Shown here: piece by piece, positions 33,138-42,208 of the stretch
Layout: each line of letters opens with the position of its first letter
Position numbering within the stretch: position 1 is the stretch's first letter
Source: Helichrysum umbraculigerum
Lineage: Eukaryota > Streptophyta > Magnoliopsida > Asterales > Asteraceae
DNA length: 64,000 nt
Assembly (NCBI GenBank): GCA_949592205.1
Contig: CATIUR010000005.1
Span: forward strand, 112,295,777 to 112,359,776
Direction: 5' to 3'
The notes under the pieces: model-generated
Database searches by the model: none
What the model was told of the DNA's origin: nothing
Seen by the model: only the letters and a program-made list of their open reading frames with translations
Position numbers and translations under genes: made by a program

Positions 33138-35858
33138 TTAATTTCTCTTGGGAACCCAAACCAATTTGGCTTTGGGTTTCCCATGTGCATTCACATAATC
33201 AACTTTCTTAAAGATTATTGATTGTGAAGCACTGTTGGTATTTGGATCTGTTAATTTATCAGACTTAATAGGTGTCCAAATCCAACTAATTTTAGACTTA
33301 ACAGTGTTCTTTGGCTTAACAGTTTTAACTGTTTTACCAATAGAAGATTCAGTGTTAATTTTGTTAACACTGTTTTTGAAATCAGTTACCACTGTTTTAG
33401 TCTTTGAGCTTTTGGCTAATTTTGTTATTACTGCTGCAGTAGATTTACCTGTAACAGTGTTTAACATGGTAGCCTTTGAGTTTATCTTCTGAACTCTGGC
33501 AGTATGATCAAATTTTGATTGAAAATTTTGTTTGTTAATCATATTTGCTTTTGTCCAAGACTGTTTTCTAATCCTTTGAACATTCTCAGGATTATGATAG
33601 CAGTCATATTGAAGATGACCCAATTTTCCACATATAAAGCAAGACATTTCTTTAATCACAGTAACATTATTACCCAGTTTTTGTGAAATCATTTGATTCC
33701 AATTTCTTTGATTACCTCTGGGTTTTTTATTTTGAAAACTCTGTGAAGAAGAAGCACTTGCTTTACATTTACAATTCACACAGTTATTCACAACAGATTC
33801 AACAACAGGTTTAGTAACTGAATTAACTGTATTACTAACATATCCTAACCCATGTTTAGATTTGTTAGTATTCAAGCTCACCTTCTCTAAGTCCAGTTTA
33901 ACCTTTTCCTTAAACATTTTCTTACCCTCTTCTAGTTTATCAGTTTTAAGATTAACAACTAGATCAGTAATTACTCTCTTCACATCCTCACATGTTGACT
34001 CAGACTTAGATGTTTCAGATTTCACACTCTTCTCACTATCAGATGTCCTATCACTCTGATCATCTTCTTCAGTCCAGTCACTAACTTCACCTTCTACAAA
34101 CAGATCATCATCAGATAAACTTTTAATTGGATCAGCCTTTTTAACCTCATCTACCATTTCTCTTTTAAGTGAATTGATATCAATTTCACTTTTGGGAGGA
34201 AAGTAGGTGTGATTATAAGGTGGAGGTACATTATTGTATCCTAATCCAGTCTTAAGTTTATCATGAATCTGTGAATTAATAAGTTTATTTACACTCTTTG
34301 AAGCATGTTCTAATTTACTTACATCAAGCCTTATACTATCTCTTTCACATGTGACCTCAGTAAGTTTCTTAGATAACAAATCAACTTTATCTTTAAAAGA
34401 GTCTCTCTCCCACCTAGCATATTCAATGTCATACTTAAACTGTGTTGCATTGACTTCATATGCCTTTATTTGATTTTCCAGATTTTCAATGACTGCTATG
34501 GTGTGTTTACTTTTGATTTCCCATTGTTTTAGTTCCTCACACACTTTTATATTATGATCTCTGTAGTGTTTAACAGTTTGTTTACAAACAGCAGAACATA
34601 ATTTATTTTGTACCTCAGTAGGAACTTCTGACTTTTTGTCAGATTCTGCAATGGCCATGAGACATTGATTCTTCACAACATGCTCTTCTTGATCACTCCA
34701 ATCCCATCCACAGCCATCCATAGACACCAAAGCATTTGCTGAAGCCCCCTGAATTGGAATGTTTCTTGTCTGTGTTCCAGTGCTTCCAGATCTCTGACCA
34801 TTACCATTCTGCTCTTGCCTAGGGTTTCTGCATTCTCTGGCAAAGTGTCCCATCTTGTGACAGTTGAAACACTCAATCTTGCTCTTATCAAACCAATTTG
34901 CATCATTCCTCTTGTATGCAAAGTTATTTCTACCAGTCCTCTGCATGAACCTTTTTGCTCTCTGAGTAATCAATGCAATTTGCCACTTGATGTCCATCTC
35001 CTCTAGATCATCACCATCAAATTGTTCCAGATCTTCATTAGTAAGTGAAGAATTCACATTACTTGCAAAGAAAGATTCTAATATTTGATCATTAGAACTA
35101 TTTAATGAAGATCCTGCTCCCCCTGAAACATGAGTAGAACCCATTTGACTTGATTCTGCTTTTGTTCCAGCCATAGACATAAAAGCAGCATTATGACTGT
35201 ATCCAGTAGCTTGCTTCTTACTTTCCACCTCAGACTCAAAGTTCCTCAGATCATTGTATATATCTTCTAGTTCCTTAACTTCAATGTCTGAACTCTGCCT
35301 CAATCCAACAGTATAGATTGTCCATTCATCACCTAATGATCTCAAGAACTTTCTGTTAAGATCTTCTTTGTCAATCTTAACCTTGTGATTTTCCAATTCT
35401 CCAACTAATTTAGTAAACCTATCAAAGGTTTGAGTTAGAGTTTCAGATTTCACATGGCTAAAATTTTCAAATTGTTGTTTTAACAGAGATCTTTTATTCT
35501 TTTTGGTGTTATCATTACCACCAAACCTCTTCTCAATTGCCTCCATCAGTACCTTGGGATCTTCACAATTATCAAATCTGCTCTGATGCTCATTCGGAAT
35601 GGAAAGCAACAGAGTACTAAGTGCTTTGTACTCAGTAGATCTGATTTTCCTCTCTGCTTCAGATGTTGGTGGTGCTCTTGGTTGCTTTACTCCATCTCCA
35701 TCAAGCGTTACTGGTATACCATTAACAACAACTTCCCACATCTGATAATCCGTGAGAAGCATATATTGCCTGATTCTGACCTTCCATAGGTCAAACTCAT
35801 CAGGTTTAAGCATTGGTATCTTCGTTGCTTGAATTCCTTCATTGCCTTCAGACGCCAT
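33138..35858 (-). CDS. gag: Copia-2 gag, intact
   Basis: I choose ATG 35858 (MASEGNEG), the first ATG after the primer site. The upstream in-frame extension uses a non-ATG codon. The protein has a UBN2/Copia-type gag domain over the first ~220 residues (WKVRIRQYML at about 26-35). A CCHC knuckle, CFNCHKMGHFAREC, is at about residue 335. A long helical, Lys/Glu-rich region follows, with a second CCHC knuckle, CFICGKLGHLQYDC, near 745. It ends in a KLVWVPKRN tail. Two knuckles and about 906 residues is long for a Copia gag. The 16-bp palindrome AACAGTTTTAACTGTT lies inside the coding sequence at 33318-33333, so the family word occurs even in the ORF. Confidence 0.88.
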   Translation of the reverse strand: MASEGNEGIQATKIPMLKPDEFDLWKVRIRQYMLLTDYQMWEVVVNGIPVTLDGDGVKQPRAPPTSEAERKIRSTEYKALSTLLLSIPNEHQSRFDNCEDPKVLMEAIEKRFGGNDNTKKNKRSLLKQQFENFSHVKSETLTQTFDRFTKLVGELENHKVKIDKEDLNRKFLRSLGDEWTIYTVGLRQSSDIEVKELEDIYNDLRNFESEVESKKQATGYSHNAAFMSMAGTKAESSQMGSTHVSGGAGSSLNSSNDQILESFFASNVNSSLTNEDLEQFDGDDLEEMDIKWQIALITQRAKRFMQRTGRNNFAYKRNDANWFDKSKIECFNCHKMGHFARECRNPRQEQNGNGQRSGSTGTQTRNIPIQGASANALVSMDGCGWDWSDQEEHVVKNQCLMAIAESDKKSEVPTEVQNKLCSAVCKQTVKHYRDHNIKVCEELKQWEIKSKHTIAVIENLENQIKAYEVNATQFKYDIEYARWERDSFKDKVDLLSKKLTEVTCERDSIRLDVSKLEHASKSVNKLINSQIHDKLKTGLGYNNVPPPYNHTYFPPKSEIDINSLKREMVDEVKKADPIKSLSDDDLFVEGEVSDWTEEDDQSDRTSDSEKSVKSETSKSESTCEDVKRVITDLVVNLKTDKLEEGKKMFKEKVKLDLEKVSLNTNKSKHGLGYVSNTVNSVTKPVVESVVNNCVNCKCKASASSSQSFQNKKPRGNQRNWNQMISQKLGNNVTVIKEMSCFICGKLGHLQYDCYHNPENVQRIRKQSWTKANMINKQNFQSKFDHTARVQKINSKATMLNTVTGKSTAAVITKLAKSSKTKTVVTDFKNSVNKINTESSIGKTVKTVKPKNTVKSKISWIWTPIKSDKLTDPNTNSASQSIIFKKVDYVNAHGKPKAKLVWVPKRN

Positions 35859-35940
35859 TGAAATCAAAACTTAATATCTGAACTAAACTCAAATACTAAT
35901 ACTAATAATCCCAGATCTTCCTGTCTTCAAAGATTCACAA

Positions 35941-35952
35941 GCTCTGATACCA
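35941..35952 (-). other. Primer binding site of the A part
   Basis: The minus strand reads TGGTATCAGAGC three bases from LTR-A. It is the initiator tRNA-Met type. Confidence 0.88.
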
Positions 35953-35955
35953 CTT

Positions 35956-36637
35956 TGTTAGTCCCTGTTTAACTTAATAAACAATCTTACATAATAAGCT
36001 TTGAATATATTATCGAGAAGTTGCGGAATCACACTCAATAATATTAAGAAGATCAATGAATATTAATTGATTTAATGAACACGCAATATACCAAAAGCTT
36101 CAATCTTATTAATGATATAAGACGAATACACTTGATGTATTAGGGTTACAGAAAACCTTGAAGCTGCGCAAAAATCATTAACCTATCTAGGTCTAAAGGA
36201 TCTCTATTTATAACATATAGAGTCCTATACAATCTCCTACAAATATGGAATAAACTAACTTCCATAACCGACTCATACTTATCACAAAATCATAAACAGT
36301 TTTAACTACCATTCTGATGTAAACAGTTGTAACTGTTACACATTCAGTTGTAACTGCTTCAATTGTAATATACGACTAAGTACAAATATATAATCAGTGT
36401 TAACTGTTTCATATATAACTAACAGTTACTAATACATAAGCAGTTTTAACTACTTACAGACACATAACTATCAGTTGTAATCTATCTTCAATCAGTTGTA
36501 ACACTTGTCTTCTCATCAGTTTTCTTCTATCAGTTGTAACTTCATAAAGACAGTTTTAACCTTCAAAGCAAACAGTTTTAATCACTTATACTCTCATCAG
36601 AACTTCAACTCAGACCTGGAACAGTTTTGACCCAACA
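35956..36637 (-). repeat. LTR-A (5' LTR of Copia-2; no partner in the window)
   Basis: The 682-bp TG...CA LTR is bounded on the right by GTACT and on the left by the primer site. I find no second copy in the window. About 36290-36640 is packed with AACAGTTKTAACTG-type words, including AACAGTTGTAACTGTT at 36322-36337, upstream of the TATA box. Confidence 0.82.
36205..36212 (-). promoter_or_regulatory. TATA box of LTR-A
   Basis: The minus strand reads TATAAATA, about 80 bp downstream of the word cluster. Confidence 0.7.
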
Positions 36638-37000
36638 GTACTGATATCGGTACAGTCTCAGCTTGTGTAACCTGCTCCACTTGTGGTCGAACAGGAGCAA
36701 CTTTATACAGAAACTTCTGTCTCAGTTCATAACTCCTGAATAACAACAAGTTAAAACAATTAGCTGAGCACTAGCCGCTCGAGCTCTCTTTCGGCGTCGA
36801 CTCTGTAATGAAGAATCCTCTTCCTGAAGATCCTCACCAGTCGGATCAAAATCCGGATCAACCTCAATAGCTTTACGCTTTTACTTCAGCGCAGGATCCG
36901 GTATGTGCTAAGATCGGTAACGAATCATACCAGCAGGAATACCCGACGAAGTACCAGAAGGATAAATCAAATCATCCTCAGTATCGCTGGAATCAGAAGC
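36638..37000 (-). pseudogene. Middle exon of the split extra-ORF gene
   Basis: On the minus strand the frame entering from 49679, across Copia-3, continues as DSSDTEDDLIYPSGTSSGIP, then meets TAG and TAA stops near 36918 and 36882. It stays recognisable through a basic segment (RRRKRARAA) near 36790. After a probable one-base indel near 36765 it resumes in a second frame (FRSYELRQKFLYKVAPVRPQ) up to 36643. Bases 36996-37000 (GAAGC) and 36638-36642 (GTACT) are target duplications of the two flanking elements. The acidic Ser-rich then basic composition suggests a linker region. The gene is clearly decayed. Confidence 0.6.
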
Positions 37001-37450
37001 TGAAAGTCCCTTTAGCCTTGGATCTAGATGACTGATAACTCTTATTGATTGGCGGAATCAATCAATTGCAAAGACAAGTAATAAACTCAAACCGAAAACA
37101 ACGAATCAATCAAAGTAAACGAGTATATTAGCTTGTAAATCGTATTGGAACTGTTTACAGAAGTGTTTAGTCGACAAATGGTGCTAGGGTTTCATCAACC
37201 CTAGCCGAAAACCCGTAGGTTTCAATTTATACTAAAACTAATTCGGCAGACATGCGTCACTTGGGAAGTGTCGCATGTCGCCGCCCTCATGCGTCACTTA
37301 CCTCAGTGACGCGATGCGACACTAAGGCAAGTGTCGCCTAACACAGAAGCTAAGTGTCGCTATATACTAAAATGACTTTTCTATTACAATCAACTAACGA
37401 CACTTACAACTCGATAGACCAACTGACAGACACACTGAAATGCATCAACA
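37001..37450 (-). repeat. 3' LTR of Copia-3
   Basis: TG...CA, 450 bp, the same length as its partner with a handful of substitutions. The GCGTCACTT/AAGTG-CGC words at 37250-37360 are immediately upstream of the minus-strand TATA box. Confidence 0.93.
37224..37231 (-). promoter_or_regulatory. TATA box of the Copia-3 LTR
   Basis: The minus strand reads TATAAATT, about 22 bp after a GTGACGC word. The copy in the 5' LTR is at 49452-49459. Confidence 0.65.
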
Positions 37451-37463
37451 AACTCCCCCGTGT
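37451..37463 (-). other. Polypurine tract of Copia-3
   Basis: The minus strand reads ACACGGGGGAGTT directly before the 3' LTR. Confidence 0.8.
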
Positions 37464-37493
37464 CTTCAGCTTGGTCTTCAAAACATCTTCAGT

Positions 37494-40088
37494 TTAAACC
37501 CACCCTGGTGGAAATACTCCACCAGCATGAATACCCACTCGAACACAAATCTCGACCACCTTCTCGAACTTTGAAGCCTCTTCTTGATCAAAACGATGAT
37601 ACTCCATTTTGCTTTTGTGAAGAGCTTTCAAATCTTTCTTCGTCAAATTGATAAGGCTGATCGGATCAAAAACACGAAGAGTCCTTCCATACTTTGCAGA
37701 TAGATTCCAATTACCCTTCTCGATCACTGGATCTTCAACTGAAAGATATTCAATAACCGCTTCCTGAGTAACAGAATCAAACCACCAATATCGTAATCTT
37801 TTAAGACAATCAAGTGGTAGAGACTGCAGTGGCACAGTTTTCTGACTAGCTGCTGGAGGATAATGATATTTCACAATCGGTTGCTGAGTTCTTGAATCCA
37901 ACTTTTTCTTGTATGAATAACGAACTCCCAGCTCTGGTCTAACCCACAAATACTTCTTGCTGTAGATATCTTTTCTGAGAATCTTATGAAACATGTTACC
38001 ACGAAAATCATCAGTGTGGTTAACAATGTTCAGTTGAGCAAGACGATTCAACTCTTCCTTCGGCAGCGTGCTAATACAGTTGAATCTCGGCCGGAAATAC
38101 TGTACGCCATCTCTTCGTTTAATAAGAATCAGAAAGTTAACTTCATCAAATTTCCAACTTCTGATCAAACCAGTGAAATCACCTCGAACCTGATAAGTTT
38201 TACAAATCTTCAACTCAGGTTTAAGCTTTCGAAACATTGGACGATCTGAAGATGTAGACGGTTGTGCTTCTTCAGGAACAGATTCAGCAGATGGTTGTTC
38301 ATGAGTAGGTTCTTTTGGAGGTTCTTGTTCATCATCAAAATCATCGGACTCAACGATTGGTGTATCAAAATCATACGGTTGAGCCGGTTGTTTCTGAACA
38401 GGTTCCGGTTCTCGCTCAGGCGCCGGTTCCTGATTCGGATTATCCACATATTCTTCATCTGACCCTGGAACCTCCGCATCCATCTCGATATCATCCGGAT
38501 CGACTGATCTATCTTCTTCATCACCCGGATTTATCAAACTTTGTAGATATGTGAGATTAACATTTGAATAATCAACTGAAATGGGTCTCGGCTGTCCCGG
38601 AACATCAACAAAATAATCCAAAGCAATATTTTCATTAATCTGTTTTGGAATTACATTTTCGGGTTCTGGGGGAGGGGTTACATTTGTTTCCAAGGTTCTC
38701 TGACCTTCCTCCCCCGAAACAACAGTAACTGCTTCCAACTCTAACAACCTAGACTTCACGTCCGTCAATTCAAGCTTCAGTTCCTGCACTTGAGCTGCCT
38801 TGATCTCGAAATCTTTTATTTGAGCAGCTTGAGCTTCAATCACTACAGTCTGATCATCGAAACGCTTATTCATTTCAGCCATCTGATCAAGAAACTGCTG
38901 AAGCATTGCAGGCGGCGATTGTTGTTGTTGAGCTTGCTGACCAGGTTCTTGAATACTGATTCCTGTTCGCTGGCGTCTCCTATGTGGTAGATCAGCATAT
39001 GAAGGAGAAGACCCAGCTGGTCGCTTGCCCAAATTTGGAGGTACATGAACCCTCCCTGCAGAAATCCTTCGCAAAATACGCTTAAAGCATCTAGGATCTG
39101 CTAACTGAATCCCATCCAATGCAGTCTGAGGTGGGACATCACCTGGAGAGTCAAGTGGTGTCGGACCACCGTCAGAATCCTCAGCTACCACTTCTTCAAC
39201 CTGCTCAATATCTTCCAAGTCTTGAGCAACGACAACATCAACCAAATCAGCTTCATTTACCGGAGGCACAATAATATCCTCATAAGCATCCCCAGGCGGC
39301 GCAACGTAGTTTTCGTTTACTACGTGCCCGAACAGCTCACGATCAGGCAAGACTGCAGAATCTTTCGGTGGCAGCTTGCAGTCGTTGAAAACGCGTAACA
39401 ACATTGGCGTTTGAACCAATAACGACCACATATCCGGATCGATTCTCAAATCCAAGTCATTTAACAATAGCTGAACAAAACGAGGATATAACAGCCACTT
39501 ATCCTTTCTAGCTCGAACGTTTTCCACTATATTTCAAAAAACATAACCGCTGAAATTATACGGTTTGTTGTACACTAATGCCAGCATCAAAGATAAAGTC
39601 GTGTGACTTGCAGCATCATATCCACCTTTTCGCGGAGATAAACAGACAATAACGATATGAGCTAAGTATCTCCAAACCCTGCAGAGATACTGTTTTCTAA
39701 AATCCATAAGCTGATCTACCGGATAACCCACTCTCTGAAGACCCCCATAGATAAACGCGGTCTCAAAGACAGTTGGCATTGCAGGCGTGTCATTGAACTG
39801 CAGAACACGACGAATAGAATCCTGAGTAATCTCAATCTCGCGTCCAAACATAGTTGACACAATCCTCGGAGTATCGTTCTCGGTTCTGATAAATGTGTGG
39901 TCATAGAACTCTTCGATTTGGTTCATATATACTGGTGTAGAAGCTGTAATAGCGTAATGAATCCTTGAACGTCTGAGAAACTCGATCATCGGCCGAAAAG
40001 GCATCGAGTTCTTGTGCGTCGATTCCAAAAATGCAACAATGTTGTGCCTAGAGTTGGTGCGACGATAGTAATCTTGTAGAGCTGCCAT
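37494..40088 (-). pseudogene. Copia-3 extra ORF after pol (one in-frame TGA)
   Basis: I start at ATG 40088 (MAALQDYY) because it follows a consensus TTACAG acceptor immediately; an upstream in-frame ATG would add 18 unlikely residues. The frame runs to 37494 with a single TGA at 39534-39536. The N-terminal domain (about 1-230) parallels the Copia-2 extra ORF and the split gene: 'RIHYAIT', 'WRYLAHIVIVCLSPRKGG', then 'WLLYPRFVQLLL'. A Gln/Pro/acidic middle with heptad-like stretches follows. The C-terminal domain has paired Arg/Lys-Trp-Tyr-rich segments and ends in SLINLTKKDLKALHKSKM, resembling the 'DL..L' helix of Copia-2. There is no signal peptide. The role is unknown. Confidence 0.7.
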
Positions 40089-40776
40089 CTGTAAGCTAAA
40101 ATACAAAAGATAACCACAAATGTCGTTACAGAATAAGCGCACACAAAGAATAGAAAACCTCTGATTTTAGTGTCACTTATAAAGTGACGCATAAAGAAGT
40201 ACCGACACTTAGAGAGTGTCGCACTAAAATCAGAAATCAAGTGATGCGTCACTTGTGGTAAGTGACGCATTCAATGCGTCACTGGTGTAAGTGCCGTTGC
40301 CTCAACACATGTCATTCATAGCGTCAGTGAATAAGTGTCGGTTATGCGTCAGTTAGAAAGTGACGGATAGTAATAGCGGCACTGATAGCGTTACTCAAAG
40401 AAGTGACGGAGTTAGCATCACTTAGTAAGTAATGTACAAGAGTGACGCATAAAGGCGTCACTCAGCAAAGTGACGTTTAACCTGTGAAATTACCATTTAG
40501 CATCACTTATGGAAGTGACGCTTGAAGTGACGCAAAGATGAAGATCATCGTGTCACTGTTCAAACCCATAAATCATGACGAACAAAAATTGGGGTTTTCG
40601 TGAAAGGAGTTAACCAAAAGATGCGCTTATACTAACCGAACAAAACACACCTATTATTAGCACAAAACAGTAACAAATCGTGCCCCAATTCGCGTGATTT
40701 CGACAAACCCTAAAACCCGTAACCCTAAAATACGATTAAAGCATGAATACTGAATTACAGGGGTTAAAAGTTATAC
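40089..40776 (-). other. Predicted leader intron of the Copia-3 extra ORF
   Basis: The minus strand has GTTAG|GTATAA at 40777/40776 and TTACAG ending at 40089, next to the ATG. The 688-bp segment is rich in GTGACGC/GCGTCAC dyads, for example ATGCGTCACTT (40244-40254) with AAGTGACGCAT (40260-40270) around a 5-base loop. Splicing is inferred from the consensus sites. Confidence 0.5.
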
Positions 40777-42208
40777 CTAACGATGCGTATGAGTGAGAGG
40801 AACAAGTTCATGGTGGCCGATTGCACGCAAAACGCTAAATAATCCACAGATCGATCCAAAAGCGCAAACAGTCGAAGTGACGCTAGAGCAGTGGAAGTGA
40901 CCCGTAATGAATAGGGTTGGTGGTGAAAATGAGTGCCGGATACGGAACTATTTATACCAAAACCCTAATCTGCGTCACTTAGAACAACTCTTAAAGCGTC
41001 ACTTACTGCGTCACTAGCAGCGTCACTTAAGGAGTGACGCATATCGACAGTTTGTGAAAAATTTTAAAATTTTGTCGATCTTTTGCGTAGTGCTCAATTT
41101 GACAGTAAATGTGACTTGGTTAAAATAAAATAAAAAGAAAAATAAAATAAATAAACGCAAAATTACAAATATAAAACCAAATGAAATACATTCTTTTTGG
41201 TGACGGAGTTGATTGAGTCTTGTTAGGGATCATATCGGAATAACATGCAATTATTAGGAATAGTAAGTGTTATTTCGATCATCAGTATATTTGTCCACTT
41301 TAAATTTACTTGGCACATTTAAAACACCTTTTATAAAAGTTATTTCAAGACGATTATTGGTATTGTCTGTCCACCTAAACATGTTACATCCGTGTCTGTG
41401 AGTTAACCTTTTATTGTTAGTATGAATATTTCACCGTGGTCCCCACCATAGATATACCCCTGTAACCCAGACATGAACATAGTTTCCAAATTCATAAAGA
41501 ATATAAGAGAATCCATTTTAAGAATCAAGCCAGCGGTGACAGGTCTGTACTTGCGTACAACAGAGCAACATACACTTGATTCAGGTTTAAGCAAAATCGA
41601 TCGCAGTCAAACCAAACTTGTTTTTATTCAATTGGCGACCTTGATCAGTATCTTAGAATTTAAGACTTTGCAAGTACATTGACTCACGTTTGCTTAGTTT
41701 TAAGAGTAGGCTGTATTGAGACCAGGTCTGCACTTACGTACAACAGAGGAAACAATCAGCATACTCCCCCAAAAGATCTCAGATATACGATCCAAAAGTA
41801 GAAGTATGTCAAGCTATGCTAAGGAATAAAGACTTAGAGTCGTACATCACAAGGTGTTTACCACAGGATCATAGACATGTATTTAAATTACTTCTTAATA
41901 TCTCAGAGACCGGTGTGTATCATGCCTACCAACACATCGTATGATGAAGCTAATTTTTATAGAAATTGTTTTAAATATGTCAGATAAACCTACTGACACA
42001 TCCAAGATAAACCTTAAAATTTCATTTTGTGCATGTCACCCGATGTACTATCATATCCCAAGTTGTTTACAGACACAACTCAACGTCTATTTTAAAAATG
42101 TAGCAACCATGCATTTCTTATATACTAAAGAGTATAAAGAGTGGCTGTTGCCATTTTTTTTTTTTAACACACATAAAAGCAAATAATATTAACTAACCAA
42201 GTTACACA
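40777..42208 (-). other. Copia-3 spacer between pol and the extra-ORF promoter
   Basis: It has a 12-A run (minus) at 42154-42165, just after the pol stop, and a polypurine-like TTTTGGGGGAGTAT at about 41763-41776. An imperfect 24-bp repeat lies at 41542-41565 and 41725-41748. GTGACGC words occur at 40976-41041. There is no convincing coding sequence. Confidence 0.55.
40949..40956 (-). promoter_or_regulatory. Internal TATA box before the extra ORF
   Basis: The minus strand reads TATAAATA with a GTGACGC word 15 bp upstream. The LTR promoter has the same layout, including a shared ATTAG...TTTTNGTATAAAT context. It would start a leader ending at the donor at 40776. Confidence 0.55.

Larger units (their letters stand above)
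21897..36637 (-). mobile_element. Copia-2: chimeric Copia element with two LTR families
   Basis: In transcription order (right to left) it has LTR-A (36637-35956), primer site, gag, pol, extra ORF and polypurine tract. It then has LTR-B (25462-24945), a second primer site, a 2.5-kb non-coding interior, a second polypurine tract, and LTR-B again (22414-21897). The outer flanks carry one target duplication, GTACT at 21892-21896 and 36638-36642, and the broken host exon reads through in phase across it. LTR-A and LTR-B have no visible similarity. The right-hand flank of the B part is CTATC, not GTACT, so B did not insert independently. This appears to be one integration of a composite molecule. 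Confidence 0.85.

Noticed and set aside
36736..36775. Second intron in the middle exon of the split gene
   Set aside because: It would be only about 36-40 bp, and coding resemblance continues in the neighbouring frame, so a one-base indel is a simpler explanation.
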